Positions 1 through 10,398 of a DNA stretch of 64,000 nt are shown here, piece by piece. The stretch's first letter is position 1; each line of letters opens with the position of its first letter. The notes beneath the pieces were generated by a model. That model had not been told where the DNA came from and ran no database searches. It saw nothing but the letters and a program-made list of their open reading frames with translations. A program made the translations under genes and the position numbers. The DNA is taken from assembly GCA_944325625.1 (NCBI GenBank), contig CALVAP010000013.1:143652-207651 (forward strand), in the 5' to 3' direction. Source of the stretch: Candidatus Gastranaerophilales bacterium (GTDB taxonomy: Bacteria; Cyanobacteriota; Vampirovibrionia; Gastranaerophilales; Gastranaerophilaceae).

Positions 1-40
1 TGAGCATTATTTTTCGTGCTGCAAAAATAGCGTAGCCCAT
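1..40 (-). CDS. N-terminus of an unknown protein, cut by the window edge
   Basis: An ATG at position 40 opens a frame that runs off the left edge and encodes MGYAIFAARKIML. A good ribosome binding site, GAGGAG, ends five bases before the ATG, which is the main reason to call it a gene. Only 13 residues are visible, so no function can be assigned. It lies downstream of hydF on the same strand, separated by an 87-base spacer (41-127) that could hold its promoter; I see no convincing terminator there. Confidence 0.55.
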   Translation of the reverse strand, partial: MGYAIFAARKIML

Positions 41-127
41 GGCTCTCCTCTTTGTGGTATCCTCTTACCTAAATAAAAACCAAAAAAGCATGCTAATTGC
101 CTATTTTAGACGATTTGTTAACTTATG

Positions 128-1348
128 TTACAATTTTCCTTTAAATATTTCCAGACACCTATCTAAAATTCCAGTACAATAGGCAATCACTACTCCATAA
201 TTTGTTATCGCTACATTCTGTGAAGTTGCACGATAAACTCTGGATAATATTTCTCGCCTGTTTGTCATACAACCGCCACAATGTATTACCAACTTATATG
301 GGGTCAAATCTTTTGGAAAATCATGTCCTCTTACATACTCAAATACAAAATCTTTTCGGGTCTTTTTCTTTATCCAATTTGGAATTTTCACTCTCGCAAT
401 ATCATCCTCTATCGGATGATGAGTACAACTTTCTGCTATCAAAATTTTTGTACCGCTTGGCGCTAAAGCCAAAACTCCAACACCATTAACAAATGAACCC
501 AAATCACCTTTTAATCGAGCAAAAAGTATTGAAAATGAAGTCAGTGGAATATATGAAGGTACAAGCCTTGAAACTTCTTCAAATACTTGAGAATCAGTAA
601 CAACAAGTTTGGGTGGGGAATAAAGATTTGCCAATGCACTTTGAAGTTGATTTTCCTTTACCACTACGGCTTTTGCGTTATTATCCAATATATCTCTCAA
701 AACTTGAACTTGAGGCAAAATCAATCGCCCTTTGGGTGCTTCTTTGTCTATCGGAGTAACTAGAACAACCGTGTCTCCTTCAGCTATCAAATCCCCTATT
801 ACTGTTTGATTTGCCGTAAAATCTTCAGGTATATTCTTCACTATTTGCTCTTTCAAAATAGAAGTTATATTTCCCCCTTGCTTAACATCTTGTTCCAATG
901 AAGTTAATATTGGGTCTGAGCAAAATTCTTTAATTTTATTAAAATTTTTCTGGGAAATGGCCTTTACATCCAGCTTATTAACAACTGCAACAACCGGAAC
1001 CTTAGCCTCATTAAGCCTTATGCACAAATCTGTTTCAAAAACTCCCCATCCTCGGTAATCGCATACTATTACAGCTACATCACAACGGGGAATTATTTCA
1101 AGAGTTTTTTCAATTCTCTGCTTTGCCAGTTCGGTATTATCATCCAACCCTGCTGTATCTATTATCGTCACAGGTCCTATCGGAAGCAGCTCCATAGACT
1201 TTTCGACAGGGTCAGTGGTTGTACCGGCTTGGGGTGATGTTATTGCTGTATATTGGTTAGTCAATGCGTTTATCAGCGTGGATTTTCCTACGTTCGCACG
1301 TCCAAAAATTCCGATATGTAGCCTCAACGCTTTCGGTGTAGTTTGCAT
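128..1348 (-). CDS. hydF: [FeFe]-hydrogenase maturation GTPase HydF
   Basis: HydF is the GTP-hydrolysing scaffold on which HydE and HydG assemble the 2Fe subcluster before it is passed to the hydrogenase HydA. The 406-residue length is normal. The N-terminal GTPase domain has the P-loop GRANVGKS (residues 16-23), DTAG (64-67) and NKLD near residue 125. The C-terminal domain keeps the HydF-specific metal ligands, CTHHP near residue 310 and HCGGCM near 360, matching the CxH...HCxxC pattern. These Cys/His residues separate it from the related Era/EngA GTPases. No hydA, hydE or hydG lies in this window, so the partners must be elsewhere. It is the last gene of a minus-strand run after ligA. The ATG has only a weak purine-rich stretch upstream. 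It implies H2 metabolism under anoxia. Confidence 0.93.
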   Translation of the reverse strand: MQTTPKALRLHIGIFGRANVGKSTLINALTNQYTAITSPQAGTTTDPVEKSMELLPIGPVTIIDTAGLDDNTELAKQRIEKTLEIIPRCDVAVIVCDYRGWGVFETDLCIRLNEAKVPVVAVVNKLDVKAISQKNFNKIKEFCSDPILTSLEQDVKQGGNITSILKEQIVKNIPEDFTANQTVIGDLIAEGDTVVLVTPIDKEAPKGRLILPQVQVLRDILDNNAKAVVVKENQLQSALANLYSPPKLVVTDSQVFEEVSRLVPSYIPLTSFSILFARLKGDLGSFVNGVGVLALAPSGTKILIAESCTHHPIEDDIARVKIPNWIKKKTRKDFVFEYVRGHDFPKDLTPYKLVIHCGGCMTNRREILSRVYRATSQNVAITNYGVVIAYCTGILDRCLEIFKGKL

Positions 1349-1379
1349 TTTATTTCCGTTTTTATATATTTTTGACTTT

Positions 1380-2102
1380 TTATTTCAAATTATAACTTGC
1401 ATTTACATTTGCGTAAATTTTAATTTTTCCTGCCTCAATTGGCGTAGTCAAAGCAGCTTCTCCGCTTGCGCCATCAGTTACGGCTTTGGACATCAATCTA
1501 TATGCAGAGTTACTTGCCGGGCTTGTTGAACATGATGTATTTATCGATTTTACGCCTATGACTGATGTTCCAAGCGTTTTCGCTATTGATGAGGCTTTAA
1601 ACTGAGTATCTTTTACTGCTTCTTGTATTACACTTGTACAATATTTATTAGGATTATCAAGCGTCAAATTGAAACTATCTACTCTTGTTGCGCCTGCCTT
1701 TAGAGCCAAGTCAATTAATTTACCAGAATTTTGTATATTTGACGTCACTACATAAATAGAGTTTGTTGCAACATATCCATTGAGATTTCTTTTATTATCT
1801 TTTGTCCAATAATAGTCCGGTCTAACGACAAATGCTGAGGTCTTTATTGAATCTGAACCCGAAATTTCAGGTTTCAAAGCCGCAATAACTTCATTAGTTA
1901 TTGTCTTATTTTTCTCAGAAGCTTGCTGGGCAGTTTTTTCGGTAGTTTCAATATAAAAATTAACTTCCGCTCTGCTCGGGTCAACTTCCTTGGTCATGGA
2001 ACTTGAAACAGAAACGTACCCAGGTTCCGCCACAACTGCTGTATAACACCCCGTAACAATTGCACCAAGTAACAATGCTATAGCAACTTTTGATTTTAAC
2101 AT
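1380..2102 (-). CDS. SIMPL-domain (DUF541) lipoprotein
   Basis: This 240-residue protein has a short basic N-terminus, a hydrophobic segment and a lipobox ending V-T-G-C near residue 19, so it is probably a lipoprotein. The remainder resembles the SIMPL/DUF541 family: a beta-strand start (VSVSSSMTKEVDPSRAEVNF), a helix rich in Ala/Gln/Lys (TAQQASEKNK), and later GYVATNSIYV followed by LIDLALKAGATRVDSFNL, the usual order for this fold. The biochemical function of SIMPL proteins is unclear; members have been linked to oxidative stress and to envelope integrity. AGAGGAG precedes the ATG. It lies 12 bases after a small membrane protein gene and 32 bases before hydF, probably in the same transcription unit as ligA. 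Confidence 0.75.
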   Translation of the reverse strand: MLKSKVAIALLLGAIVTGCYTAVVAEPGYVSVSSSMTKEVDPSRAEVNFYIETTEKTAQQASEKNKTITNEVIAALKPEISGSDSIKTSAFVVRPDYYWTKDNKRNLNGYVATNSIYVVTSNIQNSGKLIDLALKAGATRVDSFNLTLDNPNKYCTSVIQEAVKDTQFKASSIAKTLGTSVIGVKSINTSCSTSPASNSAYRLMSKAVTDGASGEAALTTPIEAGKIKIYANVNASYNLK

Positions 2103-2113
2103 TTTATACTCCT

Positions 2114-2497
2114 CTATTTTTTTAACTCTTCATTATCTGAAATATCTGTTGACTGAAGTCTTTCTCGTATTTTCTTCTCTAATTCTTCCAAAAGCTCAGG
2201 ATCACTTACATAATTTCTTCTAAAAGAAGTATCTTCTTTTGCCGAAACGAAAGATACCTTAAGTTTTCCAAAAAGCGTTACATAAGAAATTAGTGCTATA
2301 ATAACCCACAAAATTGCACCATGCTTAAGCTCCATAACAGGCATTCCATCCACAAACCCTGCTATAAAATTCCAACCATGCTGACAACACCATGCCGGAA
2401 AAATTATAAAACCTGCTCCTGCGCATAGTAATAAGAAACCTACAATTAATATTCCTCTAAAACCGTCTATCTGTATAACTGTACATTTATTTTTCAT
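2114..2497 (-). CDS. Small membrane protein of unknown function
   Basis: This protein of about 127 residues has two predicted membrane segments (roughly residues 14-36 and 57-78) joined by a loop with CC and Trp/His residues. A charged cytoplasmic-looking tail rich in Glu/Lys/Arg follows (LLEELEKKIRERLQ), which could form a short coiled coil. I do not recognise the family. The ATG at 2497 is preferred because AGGGG lies about eight bases upstream; a TTG one codon earlier is also possible. The gene starts 19 bases after the ligA stop and is probably cotranscribed with ligA and the SIMPL lipoprotein. Confidence 0.6.
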   Translation of the reverse strand: MKNKCTVIQIDGFRGILIVGFLLLCAGAGFIIFPAWCCQHGWNFIAGFVDGMPVMELKHGAILWVIIALISYVTLFGKLKVSFVSAKEDTSFRRNYVSDPELLEELEKKIRERLQSTDISDNEELKK

Positions 2498-2515
2498 CAA
2501 TTAACCCCTGACCTT

Positions 2516-4597
<2,082 letters not shown>

Positions 4598-4598
<1 letters not shown>

Positions 4599-5947
4599 TG
4601 AAAATTTTAAAAAAAATATTACAACTCAAGAGAAAAAGAATTAAGTTTTTTACAACGCCTTCACATAATCAAAGAATGCCATTTAAAAGCAAGCTCGGTC
4701 AAGCATATTACAATCTGGATATGTCTGAAGTTGACGGGCTGGACAATCTTAATGCGCCACAAAATTGCATCTTAGATTTTGAAGAAGAATTAGAGCAAAT
4801 CTACAACTCAGGCTTTTCTCATATCCTTACAAACGGTTCTACTCAAGGTATATTGGCTCTTATGCTATCCGTTTTGAATAAAAATGATAAAGTCCTTTGT
4901 GCCGTAAATTGTCACAAGTGCGTACATAACGGACTCATTTTAACAGGCGCGCAACCAATTTGGGTAACACCCAATTTTAACAAAGAATTTGGCTTTTATA
5001 CCTCAATAAGCGCAAAAACCATTGAGAATGAAATTATTAAAAATCCCGATGCTAAATGCCTTATAATAACAAATCCAACATATGACGGTGCCATCTCTGA
5101 TACAGAAAAAATTTCAGCTATTTGCCAAAAACATAACATAATCTTGATAGTTGATGAAGCTCATGGCGGATTATACAACTTTGACAGAACACTAGGCATT
5201 CCGGCAATTGAGCTTGGTGCCGATGCTGCGGTTCAATCCTTGCACAAAACCTGTGCTGCTGTTAATCCTGCCGCAATTGTTCACCTTTCTAAAAACTCAA
5301 AAATCTCCAAAAGCAAACTAATAGAGGCTTTAAATCTTATTTCCACAACCTCGCCCTCTTTTGCGCTTATGGTTAACATAGAAGAAACCATAAAGTTTTT
5401 AAACTCTAAAAAAGGAAAAAATGAACTACAAAAATTAATTGAATACATTACGTCAATAACACACGAAATTAAACAACTCAAAAATATAGAACTTTTCTCT
5501 GAGCACAACGATATCACCAAAATTGTTGTCAAAACGACAAAACTTTCAGCAGAAGAAGCTGCCAACATAATATACAAAAAATTTAAGATAGAATGTGAAA
5601 TTCAACATGAACATGCGCTAACCTTTTTGTGCGGTATTGGAACGAAAAAAAAGGAACTAAAACAACTGCTTAAAGCCTTAAAATTCATTGATAAAATACA
5701 AATGAACAAAGAAGCTATTTTTTATGAACCAATAATTCCACCCACTAAAATCATGAATACAACGCCACAAGAAGCTTATTCTTCCAAAACAGAAGAAGTC
5801 CCGCTTGAAAATGCAATTGATAAGACCTGTGCCGAAATAATAACAACCTATCCCCCGGGAATACCAATTTTAACCTACGGCGAAAAAATCTCTAAGGAAC
5901 ACAAGTCCTTTCTGGATATAAAAAATAAAATAAGAATTGTAAAATAA
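4598..5947 (+). CDS. Orn/Lys/Arg decarboxylase-like PLP enzyme
   Basis: This protein of 449 residues belongs to the fold-type I PLP decarboxylases of the Orn/Lys/Arg group 1 family. Seen in sequence: TPSHNQ at the start (family form TPGHxxG), TNGSTQG for phosphate binding, the PLP-ring Asp in VDEAHGG, the Schiff-base Lys217 in SLHKT, and a C-terminal TYPPGIPIL, the usual end of the large domain. It is somewhat shorter than typical Gram-positive members (about 480 residues), mostly at the C-terminus. The amino-acid substrate cannot be told from sequence; arginine or lysine decarboxylation, hence polyamine supply, is the family expectation. There is no Shine-Dalgarno sequence upstream of the ATG; a TATTAT box eight bases upstream suggests a leaderless message. 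Confidence 0.82.
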
Positions 5948-6017
5948 TAAATATTAAATGAGCAGTAGAATTTTATTGTGTTAAAATTTTAGTATCAAGT
6001 GTATCGTTTAATTTACC

Positions 6018-7916
6018 ATGAAGAGAATAATAACTTACCTAGTAATTGCAGCAATATTTTTCATCAGCTCGGTGAGCTCGACGGCGATTGAATCTCGCTA
6101 TAAAAATAATTTGCTAAATGTTGAATTATCACAAACACCCGATAATAGGGTAAGTGTTCTACTGGTATTTGAAAAACCCTATACTGAGCCGATTAAAGTT
6201 ATCTACAAAACAGACAACGAATATAATATTCTTCTCCCTGAAACCTATCATTCAATAACATCAGTAAGTGCAATAAATGCATTGGATGTCAGAAGTGCCA
6301 ATGTAAAGCTTGTGCCCTATTTCAATCAAGATGACTCTAACGGATACACAAAAATTACAATAAAAACAACAAGACCGGTAATTTTTAACGCTCACTCTTC
6401 ATACATAACAACAAAAATTGCAAAAGATGACTTGATAGACAAGCTGGAACGCGATGAAGCACTTAAGCTTGAACCGACAACACTGAAACCACAACCTGTT
6501 AAAAAAGCCGCAGCAAAACAAACATCAAAATCTGTTCCTGCGAAAAAGACAACAGCAACGAAAAAAGCAACTACAGTTAAAAAATCACCAACAACAAAAA
6601 AAGCAGCAACAAGAAAAACTACAGCAAAACCTGTTCAAAAAGCTGCAACAAAACCCATACAAAAAACAACACAAAAACCTGTTACAAAAACTGCGAGCAA
6701 ACCCATATCCAAACCATCTCAAACAGTTCCGAATACAAATACTCAACCTGTAACGACACAACAATCACAACAAAAAACGGAAAAACAATTAACACAAATC
6801 AGTGAAAATACACAAAAAGAACAATCTCAACAGCTCACAACTGTAACGCCAACTCAAAACACAGCTCAGGAAAACACCCTGAACAACACCTCAGCTGAAA
6901 AACAAAATTCTCAAAAATATTCAAGCAGATTGGCACAAAAAGCAATTGAAATAATAAGCGCTATACGAACAAATGAAAACACACCAATAGCTGTACTAAT
7001 CACTGCGTCGTTGCTACTTCTTGGATTATTGATAAAAGTATTTGGTAACACTGCAAAGGCATACAAATCCAAAAAGGTCCAAAGCCACATACCGCTTGAA
7101 GAGCCCCAAACAGCTATACCACAAGAGATTAAAGACCTTTCTTGGCAGGAGAAATATAAGTATATGAAAGAACAAGAAGAAGCTCAAAAAGCAGCAGAGA
7201 ACGCAAGACAAGAAGCACAATTGAAAGAACAAATCGAAAACATTTATACCCAACCTGCTGCTCCAACGTACAGTGATACAATACAACCAATAAGAGCAAA
7301 ACGTTCAAACTCTACTATTGAACAGCCCGCTGGAGTTTCTACGGTTGAACCAACAAAGCAAACACAACCACCACAAAAAGCAAATACAGAAACTCAAGCA
7401 CCCGAACTTGCAGAACCCTTTAAGCTTTCTGCAGAACCTGTTAATGAAGGGTTTGAACTGGCATACAACTCAAGCTCTCAAGACTTTACTGAACTTGAAG
7501 AACTTACAACAGACTTTGACAACATAAACGATATATCCGATATTGAACCTGTCGTTGATGAAATTTTTGAGAAAGCTCCTGACAAAGAGCATCTTGAAGA
7601 ACAAATTAATGCGAACATAGAAATCAATGAACCTTATATAACAAGACCAATTGAACCTACACTTATCAATCAAGCAAAAATATCTAAAACAAAAGGTTTT
7701 TATCTCATTCGATACGAAAACGAAGTCGCCCTTGTCGGCTATATCAAGGAGCAAATCTTCTTCATACACTCTTTTGACAACATGAATCAATCTTATGTTC
7801 ATACCAGATTAACAGAAAAGCAAAAGGGTTCAGACATATATCTTGTCCGCTCAGACAATTATAAAGCGCTCATAAGCGTTTCAAAAAATGAAATGAAAAC
7901 ACTTATAAATCTGTAG
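6018..7916 (+). CDS. Secreted/membrane protein with long basic Lys-Thr-Ala-Pro linker
   Basis: I do not recognise this 632-residue protein. It begins with a signal peptide or anchor (hydrophobic residues about 5-22), followed by an extracytoplasmic domain to about residue 150. A strikingly low-complexity stretch of Lys, Thr, Ala, Pro and Gln (about 155-290) resembles histone H1 tails. A single membrane helix follows at about residues 317-342, then an acidic, Glu/Gln/Pro-rich region and a C-terminal folded segment (about 555-632). The topology suggests a bitopic inner-membrane protein whose basic linker may cross the periplasm or contact an anionic polymer. It has no good ribosome binding site. 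The next gene begins two bases after its last base, so the two are cotranscribed. Confidence 0.65.
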   Translation: MKRIITYLVIAAIFFISSVSSTAIESRYKNNLLNVELSQTPDNRVSVLLVFEKPYTEPIKVIYKTDNEYNILLPETYHSITSVSAINALDVRSANVKLVPYFNQDDSNGYTKITIKTTRPVIFNAHSSYITTKIAKDDLIDKLERDEALKLEPTTLKPQPVKKAAAKQTSKSVPAKKTTATKKATTVKKSPTTKKAATRKTTAKPVQKAATKPIQKTTQKPVTKTASKPISKPSQTVPNTNTQPVTTQQSQQKTEKQLTQISENTQKEQSQQLTTVTPTQNTAQENTLNNTSAEKQNSQKYSSRLAQKAIEIISAIRTNENTPIAVLITASLLLLGLLIKVFGNTAKAYKSKKVQSHIPLEEPQTAIPQEIKDLSWQEKYKYMKEQEEAQKAAENARQEAQLKEQIENIYTQPAAPTYSDTIQPIRAKRSNSTIEQPAGVSTVEPTKQTQPPQKANTETQAPELAEPFKLSAEPVNEGFELAYNSSSQDFTELEELTTDFDNINDISDIEPVVDEIFEKAPDKEHLEEQINANIEINEPYITRPIEPTLINQAKISKTKGFYLIRYENEVALVGYIKEQIFFIHSFDNMNQSYVHTRLTEKQKGSDIYLVRSDNYKALISVSKNEMKTLINL

Positions 7917-7917
7917 T

Positions 7918-9117
7918 ATGAAAAGATATTTGCAAACAATTATTAGCTTACTTTTTATAGTTTTATTTGGAAGTGCTTGTACAAGAGAAAATAATGTTCA
8001 AACATTAACATACTCAACTTGGGGTTCTCAATCTGAAATTCAAGTGATGAAGCCAATTATTGCGGATTTTGAAGTTAAAAATAATGTCAAAGTGAAACTT
8101 ATTTACATTCCACAAAACTATTTTCAAAAACTTCATTTACTCTTTGCGTCAAATCAAGCACCAGATGTAATTTTCATAAATAACTATTACCTGCCTGTAT
8201 ACGCAAAAGCAGGCTTGCTGGAAGACGTTTCAGCTTATTTCAAAGAAGAGTTTGAAAATAAAACTTTTTTTCAAAATGCAGTAAATGCGCTAAGCCTGAA
8301 TGATAAAAAATATGGCATTCCTCGTGATATATCAAATATGGTTGTTTACTATAATAAAGATATTTTTTTACAAAACAAAACAGATTACCCAAACAAAAAC
8401 TGGAACTATAAAGATTTAAGAAGGATTGCTTCAAGACTTACACAAAAAGACAAATGGGGAATAGGATTTGAAGAAAATCCTATCTTTTGGGAGCCAATTT
8501 TATGGTCCAACGGAGGTGGAATCTTTGCAAACGACGGAGAACTTATTTTAAATTCTCAAGAGAGCAAAAAGGCACTTAATTACTGCATTGAATTAAAAAC
8601 AAAATATCACGTAGCACCAACGCAAATAGAAAGTGCAAACAGAACAATGGCACAAATGTTCTTGGATGAAAAAGTTGCAATGATAATTTCCGGCAGATGG
8701 CTTGTCCCCAAATTTAGAGAAGAAGCAAGTTTTGACTGGGACATAATAAACCTCCCCCAAGGAACCAAAGGCTCAATTGCCGGGTCTGACAGCTCAGGTT
8801 GGGCAATATCAAAATCCGCCAAAGATAAAGAACTTGCCGCCAGATTTATAAAACACATGTCCTCAAAAGCAACAATAGAGAAATTTACAAAAAGCGGACT
8901 TATTACACCGGCGAGAAAAGACTGCGCTTACTCAAATATATTCCTTGATAATCAAAAGCCTAAAAGTGCAAAAATTTTTCTGGACATTAATGAGAATGCA
9001 ATAGTAACACCCATTCCAGACAAATATAACCAAAAAATAGAACGCCTCACTAAACTCTTAGAACCATATTTTCTGGGTGAGAAAAAAATTTCGCCATCCA
9101 CTCAGTTTGAGTTATAA
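7918..9117 (+). CDS. ABC transporter solute-binding lipoprotein (family 1, sugar type)
   Basis: This 399-residue protein is an extracellular solute-binding protein of family 1 (MalE/UgpB type). It has a lipoprotein signal peptide with lipobox GSAC (Cys21). It then shows the family landmarks LTYSTWGS, the phrase APDVIFINNYYLPVYAKAGLL, YGIPRDISNMVVYYNKDIF, WSNGGGIF and AGSDSSGWAISK. Such proteins deliver sugars, oligosaccharides or glycerol-3-phosphate to an ABC permease, but no permease or ATPase gene is adjacent, so it is an orphan here. It starts one base after the preceding gene's stop and is probably translated by coupling. The substrate cannot be predicted from sequence. Confidence 0.85.
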   Translation: MKRYLQTIISLLFIVLFGSACTRENNVQTLTYSTWGSQSEIQVMKPIIADFEVKNNVKVKLIYIPQNYFQKLHLLFASNQAPDVIFINNYYLPVYAKAGLLEDVSAYFKEEFENKTFFQNAVNALSLNDKKYGIPRDISNMVVYYNKDIFLQNKTDYPNKNWNYKDLRRIASRLTQKDKWGIGFEENPIFWEPILWSNGGGIFANDGELILNSQESKKALNYCIELKTKYHVAPTQIESANRTMAQMFLDEKVAMIISGRWLVPKFREEASFDWDIINLPQGTKGSIAGSDSSGWAISKSAKDKELAARFIKHMSSKATIEKFTKSGLITPARKDCAYSNIFLDNQKPKSAKIFLDINENAIVTPIPDKYNQKIERLTKLLEPYFLGEKKISPSTQFEL

Positions 9118-9118
9118 T
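9113..9118 (+). promoter_or_regulatory. TATAAT box directly before the COG4100 gene
   Basis: TATAAT at 9113-9118, overlapping the stop of the previous gene, is followed by eight bases and then the ATG at 9127. No Shine-Dalgarno sequence is present. The spacing fits a start site at or next to the ATG (leaderless mRNA). The -35 region is not convincing. Confidence 0.4.
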
Positions 9119-9126
9119 TAAACATT

Positions 9127-10398
9127 ATGAACATGAATAAAGAAGAAATAAACGAAATACTGGAATCAGCCGAGCAAAAAATAAGTGCTCAAATCAAGAT
9201 AATCGATAAAATCAAAGAACACAATCAAGAAAAAGTACTAAGAGCATTCCAAAAGAACAAAATAGGGGCTGAACACTTTTTTACGGTAAGCGGGTATGGA
9301 CATGATGATATGGGTAGAGAAGCAATAGACAAAGTCTTTGCAGACGCATTTCATGCAGAAAAAGCCATAGTTCGCAACCATTTTGTTTCAGGCACACATA
9401 CGCTAGCTTGCGCATTATTTGGAAACTTAAGATACGGCGAAACTCTTATATCCGTAGCAGGTGCGCCATATGATACAATGGAAGAAGTAATAGGGACAAG
9501 AGGAGATAAAAGAGCCTCTCTAATAGGACACGGGGTTAACTATAGAGAAATTCCTTTAAAAAATGATTATGAGTTAGATTTTGACCTTATAGCCAAAACG
9601 CTGGATTCACAAACAAATATGATACTAATACAACGCTCCAGAGGCTATTCTCTCAGAAAATCCATAAGCATAGACGAGATAGAAGAAGTAGTAAAAATAG
9701 CAAAAAAAATTAATCCTGACTGTATTTGCTTTGTAGATAATTGTTACGGAGAATTTGTAGAAGCAAAGGAACCGACAGAAGTCGGTGCGGATATAATAGC
9801 AGGGTCATTAATAAAAAATCCCGGAGGCGGAATAGTAGAAGCAGGCGGCTATATAGCGGGAAAAGAATACTTTGTGGAACAAGCCGCCATGCGCTTAACT
9901 GCGCCTGGAATAGGCTCAGAGGGCGGAGCAATGCTAAATCAATCCAGATTAATTCTACAAGGATTTTTTATGGCACCATCTGTTGTATCAGAAGCGCTCA
10001 AGGGTGCTGTTCTTGCGGCTAAAGTATTTGAACTTGTCGGGTTTAAATCAACCCCCAAATATGATGCACCAAGAACTGACATAATACAAACTATAGAGTT
10101 TGGTGAAAAACAGCCTTTACTTGATTTTTGTAAAGCATTACAATTCAACTCACCGATAGAATCATACTTAACACCAATTCCTGATGATGTTCCCGGATAT
10201 GATGACAAATTGATAATGGCAGGTGGCAGCTTTATAGAGGGCTCAACAATTGAACTTTCGGCAGACGGACCTGTTCGTCCGCCTTACGCTGCGTACATGC
10301 AAGGAGGGTTAAACTATGCACATGTCAAAATCGCCCTCAAAGGAGTTTTGAACGAAATTTTTAATCCGGAGGCAAAAAATGAACAGTTATGTAGATGA
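9127..10398 (+). CDS. Methionine gamma-lyase family / aluminium-resistance-type PLP enzyme (COG4100)
   Basis: This 423-residue protein matches the COG4100 family of PLP-dependent cystathionine beta-lyase-like proteins, often annotated as methionine gamma-lyase or aluminium resistance protein. Visible features are the conserved block YGHDDMGRE near residue 57, HFVSGTHTLACALFG, the PLP-ring Asp204 in FVDNCYGEF, and the Schiff-base Lys230 in GSLIKNPGGGI. SDGPVRPPY-like SADGPVRPPY near the C-terminus is also typical. The true substrate is not established for most members. A second possible start lies two codons downstream. Its end overlaps the start of the TPR gene by 20 bases. Confidence 0.85.
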   Translation: MNMNKEEINEILESAEQKISAQIKIIDKIKEHNQEKVLRAFQKNKIGAEHFFTVSGYGHDDMGREAIDKVFADAFHAEKAIVRNHFVSGTHTLACALFGNLRYGETLISVAGAPYDTMEEVIGTRGDKRASLIGHGVNYREIPLKNDYELDFDLIAKTLDSQTNMILIQRSRGYSLRKSISIDEIEEVVKIAKKINPDCICFVDNCYGEFVEAKEPTEVGADIIAGSLIKNPGGGIVEAGGYIAGKEYFVEQAAMRLTAPGIGSEGGAMLNQSRLILQGFFMAPSVVSEALKGAVLAAKVFELVGFKSTPKYDAPRTDIIQTIEFGEKQPLLDFCKALQFNSPIESYLTPIPDDVPGYDDKLIMAGGSFIEGSTIELSADGPVRPPYAAYMQGGLNYAHVKIALKGVLNEIFNPEAKNEQLCR

